In this document: piece by piece, positions 1-7,468 of the stretch
Numbering within the stretch: position 1 is the first letter of the stretch
Layout of the letters: each line of letters opens with the position of its first letter
Assembly: GCF_024436175.1 (NCBI RefSeq)
Contig: NZ_JANFQP010000001.1
Location: forward strand, 1 to 64,000
DNA length: 64,000 nt
DNA from: Kaistella montana
GTDB lineage: Bacteria; Bacteroidota; Bacteroidia; Flavobacteriales; Weeksellaceae
Direction of reading: 5' to 3'
The notes under the pieces: generated by a model
Seen by the model: the letters and a program-made list of their open reading frames with translations, nothing else
Databases searched by the model: none
What the model was told of the DNA's origin: nothing
Translations under genes and position numbers: made by a program

Positions 1-92
1 AATGGACAGCAAGCCCATGCTAAGGCAAGCACTTTTCCTGCCCGCTTTTCCACATCCGACAACAACAGCAGTAAAATATCAAGAAAAAATTC

Positions 93-100
93 TACTTTTG
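93..100 (+). promoter_or_regulatory. Possible -7 promoter box for the first gene
   Basis: TACTTTTG matches the Bacteroidota -7 consensus TAnnTTTG about 108 bases before the preferred ATG. No clear TTTG -33 box is seen at the usual distance, so this is weak. Confidence 0.25.
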
Positions 101-208
101 AAGTGTACTGAAAATGGGGAGCTTACACACACACTTGAACTTCTATTGTTTTTATATGTCAGGATAATTTCTCATTTTTGTAGAAATGAATCATATAACG
201 CATTGAAT

Positions 209-1192
209 ATGAAATTTTTAGTTTCTTCCGGAGAACTCCAGAAAGCACTTGAAATCATCAGCGGGGCAGTAGCAGCATCTGCTGATGAATCGAAAAGGAT
301 GGCGCAAAAACTTGAAAAGGCTACCAACGGCTTTTTGCAGGATAACAGCCAGTATTTTATACCAACTGCCCAAATCGGTGGATATGCCGAGGATTTGAAG
401 CAAAGAAGCAGTGATTACTGCGACGCAGTGGAGCAGTTCCTCGGTGTGGGGATGTGGAATTCCTTCTGGTTCTCAGGGGAAAAGAATACTCTAGAAACGA
501 TTTGGAAAGCAGCGCAGCATCAGATACAGGAAATTGTCGGTGATCTGCTAATGGAAGTGTTTGTAAGGAATGAAGTCAAAAATTTTGACAGCATCGTGAG
601 CGCAATTCTTAAAAAACACCACTGGAAAGCCTTTGCTGGTTTCCATGCATTGTCGGTCACATCTCCTGAGTACCGTTTATCTGCGGTGAACATCCTTAAT
701 GCCCTTCTCAAAGGAATACAGGCACAATGGTCTGCATTTGAAAAACTGGAAGGCCAAAGGCCGTATCTCGACAGCCTCCTTTGTCTGCTGACGCACATGC
801 TGAATGTGGTGGGAGATTTTTTAGAATCCTTTAAAGAAGCTACGGACGGGGTAAGCACCGCAGGAGAGCCAAAAGGGGAGGACACAGATGCAGCGCAAAA
901 CAGTGGAGAATATCCTGCCTGGATCTTCAGTTCACGGAAGGCGTTTGAAAAATTTTCTGCCATTCACAGAGACTTTTGCAGTTCCATCTCTGATATCGCA
1001 TTCTTGTACCGAAAATTCTTTGAGGAGCGGTTAATCATTATTGGTATGAGCGGTTTCCAGGAATGGTACAACCATTGGACCGCACGCAAAAAAGAATATT
1101 GGAGCCAGTTTAAAACCATGAACCGACTGGCAGTGCCCAAACGTTTACAGCTGTACGAAATGACGCTGCAAAAATACCTCGATGCCGCCTGA
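209..1192 (+). CDS. Unrecognised helical protein with a DnaN-like first ~20 residues
   Basis: I do not recognise the family of this 327-residue protein. The frame is open from base 2, but the first 69 codons read like non-coding sequence, and a TAnnTTTG box lies at 93-100, so I start at the internal ATG. From there the first residues (MKFLVSSGELQKALEIISGA) closely resemble the start of the Bacteroidota DNA polymerase III beta clamp. The rest does not: it is a mostly helical chain with many aromatic residues and an acidic Gly/Glu/Asp-rich linker near residues 215-235. No signal peptide or membrane segment is seen. GC content is clearly higher than in the genes from 1.9 kb on, which suggests accessory DNA. 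A terminator hairpin follows 22 bases after the stop. Confidence 0.6.
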   Translation: MKFLVSSGELQKALEIISGAVAASADESKRMAQKLEKATNGFLQDNSQYFIPTAQIGGYAEDLKQRSSDYCDAVEQFLGVGMWNSFWFSGEKNTLETIWKAAQHQIQEIVGDLLMEVFVRNEVKNFDSIVSAILKKHHWKAFAGFHALSVTSPEYRLSAVNILNALLKGIQAQWSAFEKLEGQRPYLDSLLCLLTHMLNVVGDFLESFKEATDGVSTAGEPKGEDTDAAQNSGEYPAWIFSSRKAFEKFSAIHRDFCSSISDIAFLYRKFFEERLIIIGMSGFQEWYNHWTARKKEYWSQFKTMNRLAVPKRLQLYEMTLQKYLDAA

Positions 1193-1214
1193 CCATACTG
1201 TTAATAAATATACA

Positions 1215-1236
1215 AAACACCGCTTTTGCGGTGTTT
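1215..1236 (+). terminator. Hairpin terminator after the first gene
   Basis: A perfect 9-bp stem, AAACACCGC and GCGGTGTTT around a TTTT loop, lies 22 bases after the stop codon. The A and T flanks could let it act on both strands. Confidence 0.8.
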
Positions 1237-1426
1237 CCCTTTTGTTATGCCATAACCTACGGCATGGCCGGTGGCAACACTTAAAAAGGTAAAAGAACAT
1301 TACTGATGAGTAGTCTCCAGGTATTTTTAGGGGTCGGATATGGAGGCGGGGCAAGGGATGAAGAAGAGATTTCGGTAAGGATGGTAGGTAGATAAAGGGT
1401 ACATACTGAGTACATAGTAGCTATCT

Positions 1427-1495
1427 GGTGGCTGCAATACGGACAGAGGGGTGGTGCACACCTCGGTACGCTGCAGCCACCTCCCGGTCTGGTGG
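1427..1495. repeat. GC-rich inverted repeat with competing hairpin partner
   Basis: In the 428-base gap between the first two genes, GGTGGCTGCA (1427-1436) is perfectly complementary to TGCAGCCACC (1472-1481), enclosing a smaller GC-rich hairpin near 1446-1464. The CCACC end of the right arm can instead pair with GGTGG at 1491-1495, so two mutually exclusive folds exist. A short direct repeat GTACATA lies just upstream, near 1399-1416. It could be a structured RNA leader, a DNA cruciform for a recombinase or relaxase, or the edge of a mobile element; I cannot tell which. Nothing else coding is visible in this gap. Confidence 0.5.
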
Positions 1496-1536
1496 AAGAA
1501 GCAAGGCAGGGAAGTCCCGATTTAAGGAGGGTAATT

Positions 1537-1575
1537 AGTCCTGTTTGGGACGCTCAAAAGTCCTGTTTTGTCCTG
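1537..1575 (+). repeat. Clustered GTCCTG repeats upstream of the HTH gene
   Basis: AGTCCTGTTT occurs twice (1537-1546 and 1559-1568, 22 bases apart) and a third GTCCTG begins at 1570; the first copy also forms a GTCC...GGAC palindrome. The cluster ends about 46 bases before the start of a small helix-turn-helix protein and may be its operator. That role is inference from position only. Confidence 0.4.
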
Positions 1576-1621
1576 AATCCTTTGCATCGATCGCCGGATC
1601 TTTGTTAAAAATTTGTAAACG

Positions 1622-1819
1622 ATGAGAAAGATTGTTAAACCCGCAGATGTCGCACTCATTTTTGGAATCAGCCCAAGACAGGCTTCCCGGATTCTCGCCA
1701 CGCTAAGAAAAACTTTGGGAAAAGAAAAACACCACTGTGTAACCGTTACCGAATTCGTAACACACTTTGGGCTCCCGAGGAACGAAATGGAAGATGTTAT
1801 TTTTTATAATGACAATTGA
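1622..1819 (+). CDS. Small helix-turn-helix DNA-binding protein
   Basis: This 65-residue basic protein reads as one helix-turn-helix domain. ADVALIFGISPRQASRIL (residues about 8-25) has the layout of an HTH pair, with DVALIFG as the first helix, a GIS turn and RQASRILATLRK as the recognition helix. It lacks a partner domain, membrane segment or metal site, so a small transcription factor or an excisionase-like protein is most likely. Repeated GTCCTG elements lie just upstream. The gene is in the same GC-richer accessory stretch as its neighbour and directly precedes the dTDP-sugar genes. The DNA-binding role is inferred from the motif; the target is unknown. Confidence 0.6.
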   Translation: MRKIVKPADVALIFGISPRQASRILATLRKTLGKEKHHCVTVTEFVTHFGLPRNEMEDVIFYNDN

Positions 1820-1866
1820 GCCGGCGCAAATTGCACCACAGGAAGAAAAACCTTCTGAAAATTGCA

Positions 1867-1874
1867 TATATTTG
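1867..1874 (+). promoter_or_regulatory. -7 promoter box for rfbC
   Basis: TATATTTG matches the Bacteroidota -7 consensus TAnnTTTG and ends 24 bases before the rfbC ATG. It marks the return to ordinary AT-rich chromosomal sequence. Confidence 0.6.
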
Positions 1875-1898
1875 CAAAAGTGAAAAACGATATGATCA

Positions 1899-2444
1899 AT
1901 GAAAATAAAACCGACCCCACTCCAAGACTGCTACATAATAGAACCCACAATTTTCGAAGACGAAAGAGGGTATTTCTATGAAAAATTCAATGAGCAAAAA
2001 TTTGAAGAGCTTACCGGAATGAATGGCCATTTTGTGCAGGACAATATTTCCAAATCTTCTTATGGAGTTTTGCGAGGTATTCATTTGCAAAAAGGCGAAC
2101 ATGCACAGGCAAAATTGGTTTCTTGTCTCGAAGGGAAAGTTTTCGATGTTGCGGTAGATTTGCGAGAAGATTCCCCAACTTTCGGACAATGGTTCGGGGT
2201 GGAATTGACTCCGGAAAATAAATTGCAGCTCTATGTTCCTAGAGGTTTCGGTCATGGTTTTTCCGTATTGAGTGAAACTGCAATTTTTTCTTATAAATGC
2301 GATAATTTCTACCATAAAGAATCGGAAGGAAGTGTTATCTGGAACGATAAAGACCTCAATATCGACTGGAAATTACCAGCAGATAAGGTGCTTCTTTCTG
2401 AAAAAGACAGCCAATTGCCTACTTTCGCGGAGAAGAATTTTTGA
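1899..2444 (+). CDS. rfbC: dTDP-4-dehydrorhamnose 3,5-epimerase
   Basis: This cytoplasmic enzyme epimerises C3 and C5 of dTDP-4-dehydro-6-deoxyglucose on the way to dTDP-L-rhamnose for surface polysaccharides. The 181-residue length is normal. The family motifs are visible: EDERGYFYE near residue 20, FVQDNISKSSYGVLRGIHLQ (residues 46-65) with the catalytic His of RGIH, the DLREDSPTFGQW block and YVPRGFGHGFSVLSE. It opens a plus-strand rfb cluster with its own promoter. The usual neighbours rfbB and rfbA come only after a repeat-embedded foreign-looking gene, and rfbD, which would complete the pathway, is not in the window. Confidence 0.95.
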   Translation: MKIKPTPLQDCYIIEPTIFEDERGYFYEKFNEQKFEELTGMNGHFVQDNISKSSYGVLRGIHLQKGEHAQAKLVSCLEGKVFDVAVDLREDSPTFGQWFGVELTPENKLQLYVPRGFGHGFSVLSETAIFSYKCDNFYHKESEGSVIWNDKDLNIDWKLPADKVLLSEKDSQLPTFAEKNF

Positions 2445-2449
2445 GGAAA

Positions 2450-2479
2450 GGTTAGAAAGTTAAGAGGTTAAATAGTTAG
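2450..2479 (+). repeat. Left arm of a 30-bp inverted repeat
   Basis: This segment just after rfbC is the reverse complement, with one mismatch in 30, of the segment at 2614-2643. It consists of GGTTAGAAAGTTAAGAGG-type units. The arms are 134 bases apart and could fold into a long hairpin in a read-through transcript. Confidence 0.85.
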
Positions 2480-2613
2480 AAAGCATATTTGTTTTAAGAA
2501 AATTAACTGAAAACCAATTTAGTGAGTAGCCAAACTCGACTAACCCTATTAGACCTAACCAAGCCGCCTAACTTAACCTACACAACCTTTTTTCCAAATA
2601 TTGCACCAACCCT

Positions 2614-2643
2614 CTAACTACTTAACCTCTTAACTTTCTAACC
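2614..2643 (+). repeat. Right arm of the inverted repeat, TTAACC-type units
   Basis: This arm continues as imperfect 8-9-base units (CTAACTACT, TAACCTCT, TAACTTTC, TAACCTTC) up to about 2653, six bases before the four-helix-bundle start codon. The strand bias is strong, with pyrimidine-rich sequence on the plus strand. Confidence 0.85.
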
Positions 2644-2659
2644 TTCTAACCCCAAAAGA

Positions 2660-3013
2660 ATGACCTCCCACAAAGACTTACAGGTTTATCAAGAATCTTT
2701 GCTGTTGGTGAAAGATGTTTATTCCTTAGTGGCTCTTTTTCCAAAGGATGAGCTTTTCGGATTAACTTCGCAAATGAAAAGATGTGCGATTTCAATCCCA
2801 TCCAATATCGCAGAAGGCGGCGGAAGAAAGGGTGGTGCTGAATTTATGAGATTTTTGTATATTTCTTTGGGTTCTTTAAGCGAATTAGAAACTCAATTAG
2901 ATATCGCCGTAATGCTTAATTTTTGTGAAAAAAGAGAAGATATAATCAAAAGAATATTCTACATTAAAAACATGCTGTCAAAACTTATCATAAGTCTAAA
3001 CAAAACCAAATAA
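2660..3013 (+). CDS. Four-helix-bundle protein (S23/IVP family)
   Basis: The 117-residue protein carries the hallmark signature of the family first found in 23S rRNA intervening sequences: [20 protein letters not shown], then [20 protein letters not shown], with four amphipathic helices over the whole length. Members form pentameric bundles and are distantly related to the Avd accessory proteins of diversity-generating retroelements; their cellular role is unsettled. No rRNA, reverse transcriptase or variable repeat is nearby. The gene is bracketed by TTAACC-like repeats on both sides and separates rfbC from rfbB, so it looks like an inserted cassette. The family call is firm; mobility is inference. 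Confidence 0.9.
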   Translation: MTSHKDLQVYQESLLLVKDVYSLVALFPKDELFGLTSQMKRCAISIPSNIAEGGGRKGGAEFMRFLYISLGSLSELETQLDIAVMLNFCEKREDIIKRIFYIKNMLSKLIISLNKTK

Positions 3014-3020
3014 ACATTAT

Positions 3021-3072
3021 AACCTCTTAACCACTTAACCTTCTAACCCCTTAACCTTTTAACTTTTTTACC
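3021..3072 (+). repeat. Second TTAACC-type repeat tract after the four-helix gene
   Basis: At least five imperfect units of the TTAACC(T/C)TC kind follow the four-helix gene and run to within 8 bases of the rfbB start codon. They are in the same orientation as the tract before the gene and inverted relative to the tract after rfbC. Confidence 0.8.
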
Positions 3073-3079
3073 ATAAAAA

Positions 3080-4174
3080 ATGAAAAATATCATCATCACC
3101 GGAGGTGCCGGATTTATCGGTTCCCACGTCGTAAGAGAATTTGTTAAAAATAATACGGACAAGAAAATCATCAACCTTGATGCATTAACCTACGCCGGAA
3201 ATCTTGAGAACCTAAAAGACATCGAAAACGAACCCAACTACGTTTTCGAAAAAGCAGATATTACCAAAGTAGACGAACTTCGTAAAGTATTTGAGAAACA
3301 CCAACCCGATGCAGTTGTTCATTTAGCTGCAGAAAGCCACGTGGACCGAAGCATCACCGATCCTAATGCATTTATTAACACCAATGTTGTAGGAACTGCC
3401 AATTTATTGAATCTCTGTAAAGAATTCTGGACCTTAAATCCCGAACATTCCCACGGAAATTTCCCGGACGGACCACGCGGGAATTTGTTCTACCATGTTT
3501 CTACCGATGAGGTTTATGGGAGTTTAGGTGAAACAGGATTTTTCTTAGAAACTACCGCTTACGATCCACAATCGCCCTATTCTGCAAGTAAAGCCGCTTC
3601 CGATCACTTGGTTCGAGCTTATGGAAACACTTACGGAATGCCGTTTATGGTGTCCAATTGCTCCAATAACTACGGTCCCAATCACTTCCCGGAAAAGCTG
3701 ATTCCGCTTTGTATTTCGAATATCATTAATGAAAAACCGCTTCCAATTTACGGTGACGGAAAATATACCAGAGACTGGCTTTTCGTTATCGACCATGCTA
3801 AAGCGATTCACCAATTGTTTTTTGAAGCAAAAACCGGGGAAACCTACAATATCGGAGGTTTCAACGAATGGCAAAACATCGATTTAGTAAAAGAACTCAT
3901 CAAACAGATGGATGAAAAACTAGGAAAACCAGCGGGCTACTCCGAAAAACTGATTACCTATGTGAAAGACCGTCCAGGCCACGATAAGCGTTACGCCATT
4001 GATGCTACCAAAATCAATAAAGACTTGGGCTGGAAACCATCCGTAACTTTCGAACAAGGATTAAGCAAAACCATTGACTGGTTCCTCGAAAATAAAGAAT
4101 GGCTGGAGAATGTGACGAGTGGTTCTTATCAGGATTATTATAATGAGCAATATGCAGAACGCAGCAAACAATAA
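3080..4174 (+). CDS. rfbB: dTDP-glucose 4,6-dehydratase
   Basis: This NAD-dependent extended short-chain dehydrogenase converts dTDP-glucose to dTDP-4-dehydro-6-deoxyglucose, the common precursor of many deoxysugars. The Rossmann motif GGAGFIGSHV is at residues 8-17, VHLAAESHVDRSI near 85, the catalytic triad region HVSTDEVYGSLGE near 140, and YSASKAASDHLVRAYG with the YxxxK pair near 170. The 364-residue length is normal. The gene starts right after a TTAACC repeat tract and lies 62 bases before rfbA. It was probably once contiguous with rfbC. Confidence 0.96.
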   Translation: MKNIIITGGAGFIGSHVVREFVKNNTDKKIINLDALTYAGNLENLKDIENEPNYVFEKADITKVDELRKVFEKHQPDAVVHLAAESHVDRSITDPNAFINTNVVGTANLLNLCKEFWTLNPEHSHGNFPDGPRGNLFYHVSTDEVYGSLGETGFFLETTAYDPQSPYSASKAASDHLVRAYGNTYGMPFMVSNCSNNYGPNHFPEKLIPLCISNIINEKPLPIYGDGKYTRDWLFVIDHAKAIHQLFFEAKTGETYNIGGFNEWQNIDLVKELIKQMDEKLGKPAGYSEKLITYVKDRPGHDKRYAIDATKINKDLGWKPSVTFEQGLSKTIDWFLENKEWLENVTSGSYQDYYNEQYAERSKQ

Positions 4175-4236
4175 GCATTTAATATTAGATTAAATCCGGC
4201 TTAAAGCATTTTGCCTATAGCCTAAAGCATAAAAAA

Positions 4237-5094
4237 ATGAAAGGAATTATACTCGCCGGAGGATCCGGTACCCGACTTTATCCATTGACGATTGCGGTAA
4301 GTAAGCAGTTGATGCCGGTTTACGACAAGCCGATGATTTATTATCCGCTTTCCACATTGTTGCTTGCGGGGATTAAGGATATATTGATTATCACCACACC
4401 TCATGATCAGGAAGGATTCATTAAGCTTTTAGGCGATGGATCTGCGATTGGTTGTAATATTCAGTACAAAGTGCAGCCTTCACCGGATGGTTTAGCGCAG
4501 GCTTTTATTTTGGGAGAAGAATTTATCGGTAATGATTCTGTGGCACTCGTTTTGGGCGATAATATATTTTATGGCGCCGGATTGCCGAAATTATTGGAGA
4601 GTAAAACTAATGTTAAAGGCGGATGTGTCTTTGCGTATCAGGTTACCGATCCGGAAAGATATGGCGTTGTGGAATTTGATGAAAACTTAAAAGCTATCTC
4701 TATTGAGGAAAAACCAGCAGATCCGAAATCTAATTTTGCCGTTCCTGGTTTGTATTTTTATGATAATTCAGTGGTTGAAATTGCGAAAAACCTTAAACCA
4801 TCTCCTCGCGGTGAACTTGAAATCACGGATGTGAATAAGATTTATCTTGAAAAAGGACAGTTGGAAGTAGGCGTGATGTCTCGCGGAACCGCTTGGCTGG
4901 ACACCGGAACTTTCGATTCTTTACACGAAGCGTCTGAATTTGTGAAAGTTTTGGAGAAAAGACAAGGTTTCAAAATTTCTTGTATCGAAGAAATTGCATA
5001 TATAAAAGGTTTCATCAATAAAGAGCAACTTTTGGAATCTGCGAAGAAATATGGTAAAAGCGGTTATGGCGATTATTTGAAAGGAATCGTATAA
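4237..5094 (+). CDS. rfbA: Glucose-1-phosphate thymidylyltransferase
   Basis: This enzyme couples dTTP and glucose-1-phosphate to give dTDP-glucose, the first step of the pathway. The nucleotidyltransferase signature [18 protein letters not shown] opens the protein, followed by [17 protein letters not shown] with the catalytic lysine. GDNIFYG (about 108-114) and the [19 protein letters not shown] block are also present. The 285 residues are full length. It ends the rfb group and is closed by a strong hairpin terminator. With rfbB and rfbC it supplies three of the four dTDP-rhamnose enzymes. Confidence 0.96.
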   Translation: MKGIILAGGSGTRLYPLTIAVSKQLMPVYDKPMIYYPLSTLLLAGIKDILIITTPHDQEGFIKLLGDGSAIGCNIQYKVQPSPDGLAQAFILGEEFIGNDSVALVLGDNIFYGAGLPKLLESKTNVKGGCVFAYQVTDPERYGVVEFDENLKAISIEEKPADPKSNFAVPGLYFYDNSVVEIAKNLKPSPRGELEITDVNKIYLEKGQLEVGVMSRGTAWLDTGTFDSLHEASEFVKVLEKRQGFKISCIEEIAYIKGFINKEQLLESAKKYGKSGYGDYLKGIV

Positions 5095-5117
5095 ACCATT
5101 TTAAATGAAATATTTAG

Positions 5118-5150
5118 AAAGACTTTAAGCGCAACCTTAAAGTCTTTTTT
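5118..5150 (+). terminator. Terminator of the rfb cluster
   Basis: A perfect 12-bp stem (AAAGACTTTAAG and CTTAAAGTCTTT) around a 6-base loop is followed by a T run, 23 bases after rfbA. Confidence 0.88.
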
Positions 5151-5156
5151 TATTCC

Positions 5157-5164
5157 TAAATTTG
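5157..5164 (+). promoter_or_regulatory. -7 promoter box for rimO
   Basis: TAAATTTG matches the TAnnTTTG consensus and follows immediately after the rfb terminator, 44 bases before the rimO ATG. Confidence 0.65.
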
Positions 5165-5208
5165 CACCCTGAAATATTAATCTGTTTTTTCTATTAAAAT
5201 ATACATCC

Positions 5209-6510
5209 ATGCGTACAAAATCCGTCGGCAAAAAGAAAATCAATATCGTCACTTTAGGCTGCTCCAAAAATGTTTATGACTCCGAAGTTCTGATGGGACA
5301 GTTGCAAGCCAACGGAAAAGAGGTTGTACACGAAGATCGCGGCGATATCGTGGTGATCAATACTTGCGGTTTCATCGATAATGCCAAAGAAGAATCCATC
5401 AACACGATTTTGGAATATGTAGAAGCCAAAAATCGTGGCGAAGTAGAGAAAGTTTTCGTTACCGGTTGCCTTTCTGAAAGGTATAAGCCGGATTTGGTCC
5501 GCGAAATTCCCGATGTAGACCAGTATTTCGGAACCAGAGATTTGCCGATTTTGCTCAAACATCTGGGTGCAGATTATAAACATGAGTTGGTGGGTGAAAG
5601 AATGACGACCACGCCAAAACACTACGCCTATTTGAAAATCGCGGAAGGTTGCGACCGGCCGTGTTCTTTCTGCGCAATCCCTTTGATGAGAGGTAAAAAT
5701 ATTTCCACCCCGATTGAAAATTTGGTGATTGAAGCAGAAAAATTGGCAAAAAAAGGAGTGAAAGAACTCATCCTTATTGCACAGGATTTAACGTATTACG
5801 GGCTTGATCTTTACAAAAAAAGAGCTTTAGGCGATTTGCTTTTGCGTTTGGTAAAAGTAGAAGGAATTGAGTGGATTCGTTTGCATTACGCGTTTCCAAC
5901 AGGGTTTCCGGAGGATGTTTTAGAAATCATTAAAAACGAACCTAAAGTTTGTAACTATATTGATATTCCTTTGCAGCACATCAACTCCGATATTTTGAAG
6001 GCGATGAAACGAGGAACAACGCATGAAAAAACCAATGCTTTATTGGATAAATTCCGTGAGAAAGTTCCGGATATGGCGATTAGAACGACTTTAATTGTAG
6101 GCTTTCCGGGAGAAACGGAAGAGAAATTCCAGGAAATGAAAGAGTGGGTTCGAACTCAGCGTTTCGACCGACTTGGCTGTTTTACCTATTCTCACGAAGA
6201 AAATACGACTGCTTTTGTTTTGGAAGATGATGTTCCACAAGAAGTGAAGGAAGCCCGTGTAGAAGAGATTATGGAGTTACAATCGCAGATTTCATGGGAG
6301 AAAAATCAAGAGAAAATTGGGAAGACGTTCCGATGTATCTTTGATAGAAAAGAAGGAAATTACTTCGTGGGAAGAACCGAATTTGATTCTCCGGACGTTG
6401 ATAATACCGTTTTGGTACCCGCAGAAAACACTTATTTATCGATCGGAGAATTTGCAGATATCAAGATTACTTCAGCTGAAGAGTTTGATTTGTACGGTGA
6501 ACTCGTTTAA
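5209..6510 (+). CDS. rimO: Ribosomal protein S12 methylthiotransferase
   Basis: RimO is a radical-SAM enzyme that adds a methylthio group to an aspartate of ribosomal protein S12. The N-terminal cluster ligands are C18 (GCSKN), C53 (NTCGF) and C87 (TGCLSE). The radical-SAM motif CxxxCxxC is C148, C152 and C155 (CDRPCSFC). A C-terminal TRAM domain with FRCIFDRKEGNYFVGRTEFD follows. Length (433) and the SPDVDN element favour RimO over the tRNA enzyme MiaB. It is monocistronic, with its own promoter and a following hairpin. Confidence 0.93.
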   Translation: MRTKSVGKKKINIVTLGCSKNVYDSEVLMGQLQANGKEVVHEDRGDIVVINTCGFIDNAKEESINTILEYVEAKNRGEVEKVFVTGCLSERYKPDLVREIPDVDQYFGTRDLPILLKHLGADYKHELVGERMTTTPKHYAYLKIAEGCDRPCSFCAIPLMRGKNISTPIENLVIEAEKLAKKGVKELILIAQDLTYYGLDLYKKRALGDLLLRLVKVEGIEWIRLHYAFPTGFPEDVLEIIKNEPKVCNYIDIPLQHINSDILKAMKRGTTHEKTNALLDKFREKVPDMAIRTTLIVGFPGETEEKFQEMKEWVRTQRFDRLGCFTYSHEENTTAFVLEDDVPQEVKEARVEEIMELQSQISWEKNQEKIGKTFRCIFDRKEGNYFVGRTEFDSPDVDNTVLVPAENTYLSIGEFADIKITSAEEFDLYGELV

Positions 6511-6529
6511 AATCAGAATTATAAAGAAT

Positions 6530-6559
6530 AAAAAACCAGTGAATTTCATTGGTTTTTTT
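6530..6559 (+). terminator. Terminator of rimO
   Basis: AAAAAACCAGTG pairs with CATTGGTTTTTT (one G-U pair) around an AATTT loop, 19 bases after the stop. Confidence 0.7.
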
Positions 6560-6995
6560 GTTTTCATGAGAATTGCACTTTAAATTTTTGTTAAAATTTA
6601 GATAAAAATACAACTTAGATACTTTGTCTGCTAAAAGTGGGAAGAGCAGAATCACCACCAATAAAAGGCTCAGAAGGATTTTGTTGCTCTTTTTATTGAA
6701 TTATCACCCTTTTTGTTTTGTTAATGGTTTGATGATGTTTTAAAGAAGTTATCGCAGATTTTCAAAAAAGTACATATTTGTTAAAGTGTTGATTATTAAT
6801 TGAATGAATGGTTAGGAAAACCGAAACTATGCAATGAATTGTTAATTACGTTAACTTTTGAACCTTGTTTTTAACACTTTTTAACAAATCTTCTCGATTC
6901 CCATAAATAGGGCAATTGGAAGAGTCTTTAACATAAAATTAAGAATTTATTAACAGAGTTTAACAGTTTGGTTGTGGTGAAAAATGATTTCGGGA
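6560..6995. other. Long AT-rich non-coding gap
   Basis: I see no credible gene here. The stretch is rich in GTTAA/TTAAC words (including GTTAAC near 6849-6854). No CRISPR, tRNA or DnaA-box cluster is visible. Most of it is unexplained apart from the promoter at its downstream end. Confidence 0.5.
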
Positions 6996-7003
6996 TAAAT
7001 TTG
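6996..7003 (+). promoter_or_regulatory. -7 promoter box for the RlpA-like gene
   Basis: TAAATTTG ends 30 bases before the ATG; TTTG/GTTG elements 22-29 bases upstream could serve as the -33 box. Confidence 0.6.
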
Positions 7004-7033
7004 CAGAGTCAAAACCAATTAAAATAATTCAAA

Positions 7034-7405
7034 ATGATGAAAAGAGCGATTCTCGTAATCATAATGATGATTTCAACACTTGGTATTTATTCTTTCAACA
7101 AGTATAATGCCAATGATGCCAAAACAAGTTTTGCATCGTTCTACCACGATAAGTTTAATGGTAGAAAAACAGCAAGCGGAGAGATTTTCAGTAACAAGAA
7201 ACTTACCGCAGCGCACAGAACGCTTCCTTTCGGTACCGTAATTGAGGTTACGAATCTGAGAACAGGGAAAAGTGTAGAAGTGAGAATCAACGACCGCGGT
7301 CCGTTCCACTCCTCCAGAGCGTTGGATTTATCCAAAGCAGCGTTCGATTCAATTGGAAATACCGCCAGAGGCACGATGCCAGTTGAATACGAAATTGTCG
7401 ATTAA
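7034..7405 (+). CDS. RlpA-like secreted double-psi beta-barrel protein
   Basis: This 123-residue exported protein has a short hydrophobic signal segment (residues 3-21) and then a single double-psi beta-barrel of the RlpA/lytic transglycosylase family. The typical words are ASFYHDKFNGRKTASGE, LTAAHRTLPFGT and VRINDRGPFHSSRALDLS, including the ND-RGP catalytic-type aspartate. RlpA proteins cut or bind denuded peptidoglycan strands at septa. It lacks the SPOR domain of E. coli RlpA, as many short Bacteroidota members do. Monocistronic, with a strong terminator shared with the convergent ferritin-like gene. Confidence 0.88.
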   Translation: MMKRAILVIIMMISTLGIYSFNKYNANDAKTSFASFYHDKFNGRKTASGEIFSNKKLTAAHRTLPFGTVIEVTNLRTGKSVEVRINDRGPFHSSRALDLSKAAFDSIGNTARGTMPVEYEIVD

Positions 7406-7424
7406 GATCCACTAAGGAAAACAA

Positions 7425-7457
7425 AAAAAGCCGTCCCAATTTTTGGGACGGCTTTTT
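7425..7457. terminator. Bidirectional terminator between convergent genes
   Basis: A 15-bp perfect stem (AAAAAGCCGTCCCAA / TTGGGACGGCTTTTT) with a TTT loop is flanked by A and T runs, so it can end both the RlpA-like transcript and the facing ferritin-like gene. Confidence 0.92.
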
Positions 7458-7468
7458 ATTTTAGACTT

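Noticed and set aside
520-963. A 147-codon frame antisense to the first gene
   Set aside because: The plus-strand frame is longer, has a terminator, and shows a protein-like composition; the antisense frame shows no recognisable feature.
2660-3013. Four-helix protein considered as Avd of a diversity-generating retroelement
   Set aside because: No reverse transcriptase, template repeat or variable repeat is visible nearby.
2605-3072. TTAACC-like tandem units considered as a CRISPR array
   Set aside because: Units are 8-9 bases, imperfect, without spacers, and no cas genes are present.
6560-6995. AT-rich gap considered as a replication origin
   Set aside because: No cluster of DnaA boxes and no dnaA, dnaN or related genes adjoin it.
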